A stretch of 64,000 bases of DNA from positions 25,025,034-25,089,033 of the forward strand of contig CM068587.1 in the NCBI GenBank assembly GCA_035048485.1, given 5' to 3'. The translations under genes were made by a program, and so were the position numbers. This document shows, piece after piece, positions 19,624 to 34,600 of the stretch. Source of the DNA: Pteria penguin. Lineage: Eukaryota; Mollusca; Bivalvia; Pterioida; Pteriidae. A model generated the notes under the pieces. It saw only the letters and a list, made by a program, of their open reading frames with translations. It was not told where the DNA came from and did no database searches. How positions within the stretch are numbered: position 1 is the first letter of the stretch; each line of letters begins with the position of its first letter.

Positions 19624-22600
19624 TCAATCAGTGAAGAAGGGTTTTTCCTTGTTCCACAAATTGTCTATAATTTGGTCCACGGTGTTTGATGGAAAACGGT
19701 CCACAAAGGACTGGATTAAAGCTTCAGGACTGGACTCATATTTTATCAGCTCTACATCACTCCCTACAATAAAAAAATTGTTGAAACTGAGATAAATCAA
19801 ATGAAGACAATATAAATACAACTATGTGGTATAAAAGTGAGCACATAGCAATGAAGAAAATGTATCTCACTTATTTCTGAATAAAGTGCATTACGTCCGG
19901 TATGTATTGAAGTATGAGTTCCTATATAAAAACCTACTTATCTCTAAGAATTTTCTTGAAACTGAAAAGGGTTAATTGCTAATATAATGCTTTTAAGTTG
20001 AAATCTTTTGGAAATTCATGACAATTTTTGACTATCATCTTCACAATTTTATCTATGCACTCGAAAACTAACGATAATTTAAAAATTTCTAAAGACACCA
20101 TGATTATGAAAACTTATCTAGAAAATCGAAACTAGATGTGTTGCTTTGCCATGAATGCACCCGTTGGTAGCATAATTTTTTAAATAAGATTTTTTTAACA
20201 GCAGATGTAGTCAAAGGGCAGTAACTCCTGTAAAACTTTTTGGACAACTTTCCTTACAATTTGCACATCTACATATTGTGATCTTTCTTTGTAGCAATTT
20301 TCATTGAAGTCCTTCCAACAGTTTAGGAGAAGTTGTGAAGACAATATGCACGACGGAATGATGGCAAGGTGCAATACTACATGCCCCTTACCTTATATGG
20401 TGGGGGCATAAAATCTGAGTCAAATCTGAAAATAACTTTACCTGACACATCAGAGTTACCCTCTGATAATTTTAGCCAAATTTCAGTACAAATAGGTACT
20501 ATCATGGTAAAATTCAGTAGGGCAGAGTATGACCCCCCAAAAAACCCAAAAACAAACAAACAGAGGCCCAAGTGGGCCTATATCGCTCACCTGAGTACCT
20601 AAATGATCAGTCATGCAGGAAGGAAGAATTCATTTATTTTTGCATTACTGTGACTAAGTCAACACAAATGTTGAAAATGTGTCAAATTTTATTTCAGACC
20701 AGAATAAAAAACAACACTTTTTTGCACATCCATTCAGGTGATTTTGATATTAAGCATATGCTTTGTCAAGATGTGATTCGGGGCAACAAGTTCATTTTCT
20801 TTAGGTGGAGCCTTTTGTTGACTGATTTCAAGTCTGGGGTCATGAACAACAATTGTTTCAAATATTGTCCAGATCTAACTCAAAATTGCCTAATTTCATA
20901 AGTTGAGTATTGAGAAACATCTAAAAACTTATTTAGATGTGTAAAGAAATAAAAAAAAACAAATTTTGACCACAGCTGGATTTGAACCGCTACTCTCCAT
21001 ATTTCAATTACCAAGTGGTATATGTACCATTGTGAGACCTACTTTTTAGACATGGTGGCATTATCTGTTAACCAATTTGGATGAAATTTACCATATTGAT
21101 AGAGGACCTATAGTACTTCATGTATTCCATGTTTCATTAAAATCTTTCATGTGGTGTAACAGCAGAAGTTAAAAATGTGAAGAATTGTTCCTATACACCC
21201 TCATTTGGAAATCTTAAAAGATTCATAGAAAATCCAGAAATTGAGATTTTGACAAAATTCTTTCAAAGTAACATTCCTTACCATAATTATGATCACAATA
21301 GTCCATAAGAAATCATCATTATCAATTAGCTAGGAAATATGACACTTTTCTACATTGAAATCACCAAGTCCAAAGAAATGTCGAAAAAAAATTCTAGAAT
21401 TTGATTTTGGAAGGGAACCAAAATGACAGTACGTCTTCACTCATCCCTCTAGATCATTTCTATGCATTCTGTTTGTCTCTGTATACAGCCTGTATGAAAA
21501 AGAATATTGTCAAAGGAGGGTACTCTTTTGTGACCTACTTTTGACTATGGTGGCGCCACCTGTAAAGAGGTCTGGACGAAAACAACAGAATTTGAAGAGG
21601 ATCATAAATGACTTATTTCTAATAAGATTTATTAAAATCCTTTGAAAAGTTTTGCAGAAAAAGTTGAAAATGTGAAAAATGGCCAAACACCCCCCTTTTT
21701 TTGGAAGTCTTAAAAAATTCATAAAAAATCCAAAAATTGAGATATTGACAAAATTCTTTCACAATAGTATTCCTTACCACAATAATGATAAAAGATTATC
21801 AATATCAATTAACTGAAAAACATGACACTTTTCTGCATTGAAATGACCAAGTCCAAAAACACATCAAAAAAGCATGAATTTCTATTTGACGGATCTTAAC
21901 CCCAAACACAATTTTTGATAACCCATCTTTATAGATTGTTGAAATGCAATTAGTCTCCCCATTTATGTACTGGTTCTGGAGGAGAAGATGTTTGAAAAGG
22001 GGTACCGTTTTGGGTACTTTTGGCCCCGCCCTGGATCCACGCCTGACGGAATCTGGATCTCGAACACAATTTTAGTAGGGAACCTTGAGTACATCATTTA
22101 TCCAAATCCAAATCTGCAATATCAATCTAGTTCCAGAGAAGAAGTCGAAAATGTGAAAAAGTTAACGACGGACGACGACGACGGACGGCGCACTATGACT
22201 ATAGCTCACTTGAGCCTTTAACTCAGGTGAGCTAAAAAACAAAACAAAACCCCTAAACAAACTCAAAATTAAAATTATACTTTTTCCATAATTTCTATAA
22301 TATTAGAATAAAACTCTAGCACCAAAATGGTAAGGAATCTCTCTACATTTCTAAGAAATATGGCAATTTGAAAACTATTTTGTAATTGTTATTGACCATG
22401 TTTATTTCCCTATCAAATTTTAAATATATCATTTCAATCTGTTGTTGATTCTAACAAATTTTGTTCCTTTACTTATGACAAAAAGAATGTAATTTAAATA
22501 TTTGTTAAAATAAATGAAAATTTTATGGCAATACAGATTTGGTGGGAAGGACAGAAAATATTTTTGGCCCTCTATTCTAAAAATCTTTGGTTTCTATGTA

Positions 22601-25600
22601 TATTTCAAGAGAATATGACTTCTGAATCCATAAAAGGACTTGGTATTTGCAGGGGTGGATCCACAACTTGCAATGCTGGAGGGGCACATTATTCAAGGCC
22701 CGAGGGGGTGAGTGGGGAGGTTATGGGAGGGGGTGACCCCTTCTCATAAGGGGGGTTCGAGGGCCTTCCCCCTTGAAAATTTTGAAAAAATGGCGCAAAA
22801 ATATAGGTTCAAAATGCCACTTTCTGTGTATAAATTATTTTGTTTCACGTATAAAACTTTTGAGGGGCAGATGCAGAAAGGTGAATGACGGACTGAAGAC
22901 TTCAATGAGGTGCATAACACTGAAAGGTGGTGGATGCAGGAGGGGGTTAACCTCTCCTACTGGTGGGAGTCTGGGAGTCTCCCCCAGAAAAGTTTTAGCA
23001 CATTCTGAGATGAAAAATACACCTTTCGAAAGTAAAGTTTAAATAAAGAGAAACAACAAAAAACACTTTACTGTCACAATGGGTGGGGTGGGGAGTGGGG
23101 GCACTGGCAGATTTCTAGATGATCCGTCCACTGACAAGTTCCAGCGTCCCCCGATGATCTGTGCATGTCCAGATCATGCATCCACTAATTTTATTAATTG
23201 TACCATCTACCCCAAACATAGTCTATCCATCCATTGTTTGCTAAGAAATCAAAACATATTTAACTACTTATACTTTATCTGTCCCTTAACCATCCACTGT
23301 TAATATCAATGATAATAAAATATGATCAACAATTATTTTAATTTCATTCTCCAAATTTTATGGCATTTTATTTTATTATTTCATATTTTATCAAGATATG
23401 TCTCTGTATTTTATTCTAAATTCAATAGAAAAAACTAACAACAAACAAACAAAAAACAAGCCAACAACTAAGTACAATTCTATTGCAATACAAAATGTAT
23501 ACCAATATATACACATTTTCTGAGGGGATTCCTATATAAATATCACAATAAAAATAGAAACAATTTTTATCTATTTAAACTAAGTATACAGACAGGATTT
23601 ACTAATTGGTATGTTTATTATAGATACTGTTAATTAAAGTGTACGGTGTATATCGATTATGTAATAAGTTCAACGTTTGTACAGTCTGGGAACTATCACT
23701 GGTATTTACAAATAACTGAAGACGCTGGGACGGTGATAATGGACAGTGAAGCAAATGGACGTGCTGGATCCATGCCTGATACGAATGTTTTTTTCAAAAA
23801 CATTTCTTCCTAGCAAACCAGTTTTATTTTAAGATATTTAACTCAATATATTTATAATTCTTCCCCAAAACTTTACTTTGCAGTTTAGAGTTCTTGTAAA
23901 GACAAAGTAAAAGTGTAATTATATGATTAACTTAACAGATTCAAGCAGATTCAAACACTGGTATTGTCTCTGGGTATTTTTTAAAGTGCAAAAAAGGGGG
24001 GATACATACCACTTATCTGTGTATTATGCTGAACAAACATTTTGCGGGGCTGTTTTCTTGCAAGAACAATAGCACGGAGACTGAGGAAATGAGGTTCATC
24101 ACGATCATGAACATCAGAGTAATGGTTATACATCTCCTTGCCAGCTTCTACATCACCTGTTGACTTGTACACCTAAAAAAAAGATAAGTATAATACAAAT
24201 ATGGTATGTAAGGAATATTCATTTGGTAAAAAATCAATGGTTAATCCTGATATTAAAAGTACTTCTGGCTGTAGCTGAATGAGTTATATACTGTCAATAT
24301 TGAACTCATTCTGAATGAACAGCTATAAGATGCATGCATTTAAAAAAAAGTAGATTTCTAGAGATTGTTAGTGATTTTCAAATCTTCAAAAGTAATCAAT
24401 CAGAGAAGCAAGTATTTTTCTGAGACAACACTGAACTTGCCTATAAAATGTCGACACTTCACCTATTAATTTTTAGAAAGCTAACAACTCTACCAAATGT
24501 AACTTTATAGAGAAGATTTTGATTTATCCATAGCTGCCTGATTTACCAGTAACTTTCTTGGGAGCTTAATGACTAAGAAGTGGATGACTTGTCTACAATA
24601 TTCTGAGGAAGTGGATGACTTGTTTATAACATTCTGAGGAGTGGATGACTTGCCTACAATATTCTGAGGAAGAGGATGACTTGCCTACAACATTCTGAGG
24701 AAGTGGATGACTTGCATACAATATTCTGAGGAAGTGGATGACTTGCCTACAATATTCTGAGCAAATGGATGAGTTGTCTACAATATTCTGAGCAAGTGGA
24801 TGAGTTGTCTACAATATTCTAAGGAAGTGCATGACTTGTCTACAATATTCTGAGGAAGTGCATGATGAGGAAGTACATGACTTGCCTACAACATTCTGAG
24901 AAAGTGGATGACATGCATACAATATTCTGAGCACGTGGATTACTTGCCTACAATATTCTGAGCAAGTGGATGACTTGTCTACAATATTCTGAGCAAGTGG
25001 ATGACTTATCTACAATATTCTGAGCAAGTGGATGACTTGCCTACAATATTCTGAGGAAGTGGATGACTTGCCTAAAATATTCTGAGCAAGTGGATGACTT
25101 GCCTACAATATTCTGAGCAAGTGCATGACTTATCTACAATATTCTGAGCAAGTGGATGACTTGCCTACAATATTCTGAGCAAGTGCATGACTTATCTACA
25201 ATATTCTGAGCAAGTGGATGACTTGCCTACAATATTCTGAGGAAGTGGATGACTTGCCCACAATATTCTGAGGAAGTGGATGACTTGTCTACAATATTCT
25301 GAGGAAATGGATGACTCACCTGAAGCTTTCTTAGGAAGTTGCCTACTGCCGGTTTACCAACAGGTATGATTTTACTTCTGTCCAGTTTCAGTAAAATATC
25401 TTCTTTTCCATCCTCTCCAGTTGATTTGGTAATTGAGACAAGGCCTTTGCCTGCCTCCAACATAACTCGTAATATACAGAATCGGGCTTGCATATGAGCC
25501 TGGAATACAAATCATATTACATTATACATGTACAGAAATGCAGATCATACTGACATAATATATGACTGAGAAATACAAATGCTCCTTGTAACAACAATAG

Positions 25601-28600
25601 CATGAATAATACCTGTCTCCAAGCCCCTGTCTCTGGGGAGTAGAATTCCAGGGCTAGCAAGCCTGCTCTTGCCATGTTCAGCCAATTAATGTAGATTATG
25701 TCATCAGCAGAATCATCAACATGCCCAAATATTCTGAAACCATTGAAATAAATTTATACCGTGATGTTAAGGGACAAACTAAGAGAAAACATTAACTGAA
25801 AGAATTCGATTAGAAGGTAGCATACCTCAAACAAATTAGAAGTTGTGTTAGAAAAGAAATTTGAAAGACTGAATTCCATTGAAACTGTTTCATGCAATGT
25901 GTAACATGAAGCGCAAGTTCTTATTTTTTATTTTTAGTATTTCACCTACCGTAGTGCATCTGAACTAAGGCATAGATAGATGCCAACACATTCTGCTCTG
26001 CATTCTTCATAGGAGGAGGCCAAAGTGGAAAATTTAGTGTCCCATGTCTCTTGATCAGTATACCATTTTGTTATCTATAATCAATAAATTCCTCTTTCAA
26101 TGACAGTTGGTTATGCATAAATCAAATTATGGTAAAGCAAAAACGTACATCAATGTATTGAGAAACAATTAAGTTTGTCTCCTTATCCTTGCTTTTCTTG
26201 TTCTGATTTAATGATAGATGGAAAACATTAACCACAATACGGTCAACACAGCAAAAACTGATACACGTAACATAACGTTGAGAACAAATGAGATCAAGAG
26301 CAAGATCAAGGTTATAAAGTTACTGTATGGATGAACTGTTCTCGCCTGTTCATGCTGTTTGTGTATGATGTTTTGGAGATAATAATGATCAGTTTGAGCT
26401 CTGTATTATCATTCTAACTATACATTCCCTACGCACCTTTTCCCCAGTTTCAGTATGTGTCACACTGTCCTGGTCAAAATTGAACTTCCCATCTTTATCC
26501 TGGAAGTAAATGTAAAACCAAGAGTGATTAAGCATTGACTGAATAAGCTTACAGTGATCAAAGTAAATTCTTAGTTTTCTATTATCAATTTCCAAAACAC
26601 GAACCAGTAAGATCTTGACCTCCTTATCTGCTAGTATCATAACACTGTAAGTACTGACCTTTATAAAGAGCTTTCCACTTCCATGACCCAATAACTCATG
26701 CAGACCTACTTGCACTTCAAAAGAAGCCACCTTCAACTTTGTATACAACTCCTAAAAAACGAACATTATAAATCGTTACAATGTTTTAGGGGAATAAAAA
26801 TTTTTCTAAAACCTGTAAATCTATTTTGTAAAAATTCAATCTAAAAAGTATTAAATATTTTCATTCATTTGTTAGTTATTTAGTATGCTATTTTTATGTT
26901 ACATGAAGAATATCTCACCCAAAAAGAATGATTCAATGAGATGACAATAATATTAACATATGAACATTTTTTTACCTTGTCTGCTTCATCAAGAAAGCTG
27001 ACTTTGGTGTCTTTATAGCCAGAAGTCAAAACGTTGCCAAGGGATACATTTTTAAATCCTTCATTTTGCCTTATGTCATCATCTGAATATAAATATAGAT
27101 TACAAATTATTATATCCTGGTCATTACCACAAGTCACCAATATCTATTAAAAGACACTGTAAGTAGAGCATGCATGTCATAACTAAGTTCTTATGTTCGT
27201 TTAGCAAAAACAATAATGCTGCATATACCAATGTAGACAGCAGTTTCTGACAGATAAACAATGCTGTAGTAAAGTTTTATCTATGGAATAAAAACATAAA
27301 ATCATAATAGCTACTCCACTCCTTTCAATGGCTGATGTGTTACAGATGAATGAAACTTACAGTTTGGAATGTTTATGCCGGCTGGGATTCCAGAACCTCC
27401 GAATGTTAACACATCTAGGGACGTGAAGTCTGGTCGAAGGAAAGTGTCCTTCTCATACGCTACAGGCCACGGTAAGAGAGCCAGGAGGTGTTCTGCATTC
27501 TCTACTAACTGAGCAAACTTAGCACTCATCTCCTTATTCACCACAGCAACAAATCCTGAGGAAGAAATAAAACATGTGATTAGTGAGCAATCTTCCTCGC
27601 TCTAGAACTCACAACATCTAGCAGATTAACGCATTTGGCTCAATAACAAATACAATGACTAGAATTTACTTCTGCACGTAGAAAGAAAAGAATTCATTTT
27701 CTTATATGAAATGTTCACATATTCCTCAGAGAGCACCTAAAAGAAAAATATCTTTGCACATGATCATGTTGTCTCATGGATCAATAATATGAAACACAGA
27801 TTGTATTAGAGTGCTTTTTTAATTTCATATTAATCACATGAAGTATGCAGATTAAATAATGCATACCCTGTACAGGTACTCCATAAGTAGTACATGAATA
27901 CACACACACATTTATCATATGTAACCTATTTTTAAGTGCTTGCAGAAATTACTGAATTGCTTCTCATATTTTGTTTCATAAAACTCACCTTCAAATTCTC
28001 CCCTGACGCCAAATGGATCTCTGTAAGACTCAATGAATCCTATATATCTACAAAGACAAACAAGATATTGATGTCTTAATAAATCCTATATATCTACAAA
28101 GACAAACAAGATATTGATGTCTTAATAAATCCTATATATCTACAAAGACAAACAAGATATTGATGTCTTAATAAATCCTATATATCTACAAAGACAAACA
28201 AGATATTGATGTCTTAATAAATCCTATATATCTACAAAGACAAACAAGATATTGATGTCTTAATAAATCCTATATATCTACAAAGACAAACAAGATATTG
28301 ATGTCTTAATAAATCCTATATATCTACAAAGACAAACAAGATATTGATGTCTTAATAAATCCTATATATCTACAAAGACAAACAAGATATTGATGTCTTA
28401 ATAAATCCTATATATCTACAAAGACAAACAAGATATTGATGTCTTAATAAATCCTATATATCTACAAAGACAAACAAGATATTGATGTCTTAATAAATCC
28501 TATATATCTACAAAGACAAACAAGGCATTGATGTCTTAATAAATCCTATATATCTACAAAGACAAACAAGATATTGATGTCTTAATAAATCCTATATATC

Positions 28601-31600
28601 TACAAAGACAAACAAGGCATTGATGTCTTAATAAATCCTATATATCTACAAAGACAAACAAGATATTGATGTCTTAATAAATCCTATATATCTACAAAGA
28701 CAAACAAGATATTGATGTCTTAATAAATCCTATATATCTACAAAGACAAACAAGATATTGATGTCTTAATAAATCCTATATATCTACAAAGACAAACAAG
28801 ATATTGATGTCTTAATAAATCCTATATATCTACAAAGACAAACAAGATATTGATGTCTTAATAAATCCTATATATCTACAAAGACAAACAAGATATTGAT
28901 GTCTTAATAAATCCTATATATCTACAAAGACAAACAAGATATTGTTGTCTTAATGAATCCTATATATCTACAAAGACAAACAAGATATTGATGTCTTAAT
29001 AAATCCTATATATCTACAAAGACAAACAAGATATTGATGTCTCAGTGAAAAAATATATGAATAGATTCTTCCTACAAAGAATACTGAGATATACAGGAGT
29101 ATACCAAATCAATTCATATGTACTTAAACTGTATTGTAAAATAAATAATAATAGGACAAAACCCCTGCAGCAAACAAGAGGCCCAAGTGGGCCTATATCG
29201 CTCACTTGAGTACCTAGATTATCAGTCATGCATGAAGGAAGAATTCATTTATTTTTGTATTAATGTGACTAAGTCAACACAGATGTTGAAAATATGTCAA
29301 ATTTTATTTCAGGCTAGAATAAAAAAACAACACTTTTTTGCACATCCATTCAGGTGATTTTGATATTAAGCATTTCCTTTGTCTCTGCAAGAAGTCATTC
29401 AGGGCAACAAGTTAGTCATTTTCTTTAGGTGGGGCCTTTTGTTGACTGATTTCAAGTCTGGGTCATGAACAACAATTGTTTCAAATATTGTCCAGATCTA
29501 ACTTAAAATTGCCTAATTGCATATGTTGAGTGTTGAGAAACATCTAAAAACTTATTTAGATGTGTAAAGAAATGAAAAAAAAATTTTGACCACAGCTGGA
29601 TTTGAACCGCTACTCTCCATATTTCAATTACCAAGTGGTATATGTACTATTGTGAGAACTGCTTTTTAGACATGGTGGCATTATCTGTTAACCAATTTGG
29701 ATGAAATTTACCAAATTGATAGAGGACTTTTAGTACTTCATGTATTCCATGTTTCATTAAAATCTTTCATGTGGTATAACAGCAGAAGTGAAAAATGTGA
29801 TTGAATTGTTCCGATACACCCTCATTTGGAAGTCTTAAAAAATTCATAGAAAATCCAAAAATTGAGATATTGACAAAATTCTTTCAAAGTAACAATCCTT
29901 ACCATAATTATGATCACAATAGTCCATAAGAAATCATCATTATGAATTAACTAGGAAATATGACACTTTTTTCTGCATTGAATCACCAAGTCCAAAGAAA
30001 TGTCGAAAAAAAATCTAAAATTTGATTTTGGAAGGGAACCAAAATGACAATGCATCTTCACTCATCCCTTAGATCATTTCTATGCATTCTGTTTGTCTCT
30101 GTATACAGCCCGTATGAAAAAGAATATTGTTAAACGCGGGAACTCTTTTGTGACCTACTCTTGACTATGGTGGCGCCACCTGTAAAGAGGTCTGGACGAA
30201 AACAACAGAATTTGAAGAGGATCATAAGTGACTTATTTCTACCAAGATTTATTAAAATCCTTCAAACAGTTTTGTAGAAAAAGTTGAAAATGTGAAAAAT
30301 GGCCAACCCCCCCCCCCCCCCCCCCTTTTTTTTTGGAAGTCTTAAACGTAAAATTCCTAATTTCATATGTTGAGTGTTGAGAAACATCTAAAAACTTATT
30401 TAGATGTGTAAAAAAAAAAAATATTTTTTTGACCACAGCTTGATTTGAACCGCTACTCTCCATATTTCAATTACCAAGTGGTATATGTAACATTGTGAGA
30501 CCTACTTTTAGACATGGTGGCATTATCTGTTAACCAATTTGGATGATCCGCACAAAAAACAAAACCTTTGAAAAGGACTATGAGTACTTGCATCCTACCC
30601 AGTTTTATCACAATCCTTCAAGTTGTTCTGTAGATCAAGTTGAAGATATGAAAAATTGTCCCCCCCCCCCCCTTTTCTTGGAAGTCTTAAAAAATTCATA
30701 AAAAATTCAAAAATCAAGATATTGAAAAAATTCCTTCGCACCAGCATTCCTTACCATAGAAATGATTAAATGAAACCAAATGAATGCATCAATGTTTACT
30801 AAAAGAAAATAATAACTCTTTAATGCATTAAAATAACAAAGTCCAAAATAAAAATGAAAAAACGTCAAAAATTTGATTTCGGAATGGAACCAAAAATATC
30901 AACACTTCTTCCCATATGCCTCTAAATCATTCCTATGCAGTCGGTTTGTCGCTGTATGCACCTGAATAAGAAGTTTGTCAAAGGAGGGTACCCTCTGTGA
31001 CCTACTTTTGTCTGTGGTGGTGCCACCTGTTCATGGATCCTGACAAAGATGACCACATTTGTCGGGGACCTTAAGTATTTGATGCATGCCAAGTTTCATT
31101 GAATTCCAGCAAGTGGTTCCGAAGAAAAAGTTCAAACTGTGAAATGTTTACACCAATTATCCCACCCCCCCCCCCCCCTTTTTCTTGAAAGTCTTAAAAA
31201 ATTCATAAAAAATCCAAAACATAAAATATTGAAAAATTTTCTTCGCAGTAGTATTTCTTACCATCAAAATGATCAAATTAAACCAAATTAATGCATCAAT
31301 GTTTACTAAAAGAAAAAAATACCTCTTTTCTGCATTAAAACTACCAAGTACAAAAAAACGTCAAAAAAAACGTCAAAAATTTGATTTCGGAACGGAACCA
31401 AAAATAACAACACTTCTTCACACATCCCTCTAGATCATTCCTATGCATTCGGTTTGTCTCTGTATGCCCCCGGTCTGAAGAAGAAGTTTGTCAAAGGAGG
31501 GTACCCTCTTTGACCTACTTTTGCCTGTGGTGGTGCCACCTGTTGATGAATCCGGACGAAAAACAACAACACTTGTAGGGGACCATGAGTACTACATGCT

Positions 31601-34600
31601 TATCAAGTTTCATCAAATTCTGTTCAGTGGTTCTGGAGAAGAAGTCGAAAATGTGAAAAGTTAACGACAGACGACGGACGGACGACGGACGGTGATTAAT
31701 CACAATAACTCACTTGAGCCTTTGGCTCAGGTGAGCTAAAAAGCTGAAACATACAACAATTTATCCCTTTATGACAAGAGAGTAAAGAAGAGTAGTCGAC
31801 ATAGCTTGATGGAAAGTTGAATATTTGGTGCTTATTAAAGGGTCTTGTCACGAAAGTTAAAACTTGATCTGTAGATCATCATATTGAAGTCATATACCTA
31901 GTTTCAGTTCAGTATGCCAAAGCACATGAGAGAAAAGTGCAGAACACAAATTTTGGTCAGAGGGCAAAAACTCTCGAAAACTGGGTCAATCGGGACAAAA
32001 GTAAAACTCGATCTGTAGATCCTCACATCGAGTTGATATATATATCAACTTATAATCAAGTTTCATTTTAATATGTCAAAGCACTTCAGAAAAAAGTCTG
32101 GAAAATGAATTTCAGTCAAAGGGCAATAACTCTTGGAAAACTGGGTCAATTGTGACAAAGTAAAACTCGATCTGTAGATCATCACACAGAAGTTATATAT
32201 CAAATTTCAGTTCAATATGTCAGAGCAAGTGAGAAAAAAAGTCTGGAAAATGAATTTTTGTCAAAGGGCAATAACTCTTGGAAAAGTGGGTCAATTGCAA
32301 CAATAGTAATATCTGATCTGTAGATCATCATATCGAAGTTATATACCAAATTTCACTTCAATATGTCAGAGCAAGTGAGAAAAAAGTCTGGAAAATGAAT
32401 TTTAATCAAAGGGCAATAACTCTTGGAAAGTCGGTCAATCGCAACAAAAGTAAAAGTCCATCTGAAAAAAGTTCGGAAAACTTATTTGGAGGACAGATGG
32501 ACACGGTGATTCCAGTAGTATCCCCCCCCCTAACTTCATAGCGGAGGGTATAATAAATATTTCAAATTATGTTAAAAAATCTAGGATATGTAAAAACCTT
32601 ACGTTTCTACAATGGGTCCCTTATTTTTTATCCAGAAGCGAGAGCCATCCTTATGTTTGGGAATGGATCCAGTGGTGAAACTCTCACAATAGTTAGTCAA
32701 CATGGATTTCTCATAATCATTGGCAGCAAATTCCTAGAAAAGAAATTATATCTTTGGTAGAGTGTACATGATCAACTACAACTTTTCAAACAAGACATAC
32801 AGCCCCCTGTGGCAGCAAAGACATACAACAACAAATTTGGTCACAGACTCACAATGACCATGTAAATATGACCAATGGTCAAGATCATGATACACCCTTG
32901 TGTCACTGGTAAGATAAGATAAGATAAGATAAGATAAGATAAGATAAGATAAGATAAGATAAGGTCACAACCGTGACATCCTGTGTATGAAACATTATGA
33001 TTCTAAGATTAAAAGCCATTGATTAAAAGGCAGAAAAATTTGGATGAAATAAAATCTTGTGACTTAGACTTTGGACCCTTAAACAATAGGATCCTCCTTG
33101 ATATGTGAGACACCTATGGGCAAGTATCATAATTTCTGGACAAAAAGAAAATCAATTTAGAGTAAAAAAAATATGAAATATTATTTTTAGACAAAGAGCC
33201 ACAATTTTGGTAAGGTAAGTCAACTGAGACAAAATTCAAAGTCAGACTGTAGTTGTTGGGAAAAGAGACGTGAACGAAGTTTCAGTCCATTATCTCAAAT
33301 GGTCTTAGAAAACAATGCAGAAAACTCTTTTCAAATAAGGTGACCTAGTGCCAACAGAAACCAACTTGGTCCGCAAATGATGGTAATGACGTTTACTAAA
33401 ATTAGTCCAATACCTAAAAAGGATATGTGAAGAAAGTGTAGAGAGTGAATTAATTCTAGGAAAGTTGGTCAATCATAGCCTGAAATGTGACAATAAAATC
33501 TGTGGTCTTTGTCGTGGTAAAGACTGGAACGTAAAAGATCCCTTGCTGAGAAGGGTAGGTCCATGGCTTGGATGTAAATCTCTGTGAAGTGCATCAAGCA
33601 GGTACTGTCCCCATATAGATATAATAATCTTTATGAGAAGACGAGAACAAATCATTTGTACAGATACAGAATACATTAACTTGGGTCAAACCATTCTGTT
33701 TATATGAACCTGTGCTGTTCAGGTACAACTCTGTCCAAAAACTAAGATAAATGAAATAAATTTCTGTGTAATATCACACAAAGGAAATTAATCAATGAAA
33801 TTCGTTTAAAATTAAAATTAGATTATTTACCGGTAGTTTTAAGTAATATTAAAATCAAAACAAAATCTGTTACAAATATTAGAAGTCTTGCAGTATTTTT
33901 TGTTTTTCTTTTTTAGATAATAATATATTAACAAAACTGAATCCAAGGTTACATATTCATGGTGACTATTTGGTAGAATAAATCAAATGAAGAACAAAGT
34001 ACATGTATTATACACTACAACCTGGTTATTTGCATAAAATATAAATATCAACAACTGACCTTTGCCCTGTTCAGATTTTCTACCACAGCTGCCATGAGAG
34101 GTGAGTAGTCACCCCTTGTCACCTTAAAAGTATAAGTCTGACCCCCTGATGCTGGTGTGAACTCGTGTGTTCCAATCATAGAACTAGGACACCCTGGCAC
34201 ATTTCCATCTAAAATCACAAAATAATCAACAGCACGAATAAAAAATGTATAAGAGTAACCAGAAAAAAATTTGAAGTGATTTAAAAGATCAAAAGTTTTT
34301 CATGTCACTTACCATTAGTCACTGCACTTGCTAAGCGTATTTCATAAGTGGTTTTGCTGCCATCTTGTGTTTTGAATAATCTGGTGTTGTAGGGACTGAT
34401 ACTCTGTAATGCACAATGAATGATGCATTCTTTACATTCCATGCAATATCATTTGCTATATCACTTTGTTAAAATTAAACGTTTGTTGCCACAGTACGAG
34501 ATATGACACCTAAATGAGATGGGTCTTTGACTAATTATCAGATTGACAAACTGAAAGGAATGAAATTTTATCACGTATTGAAAAAAAAATTGTTTTTAAT

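Noticed and set aside
30239..30463. Frame with a poly-Gly run
   Set aside because: Translation of a poly-C tract inside the hairpin-terminated repetitive element.
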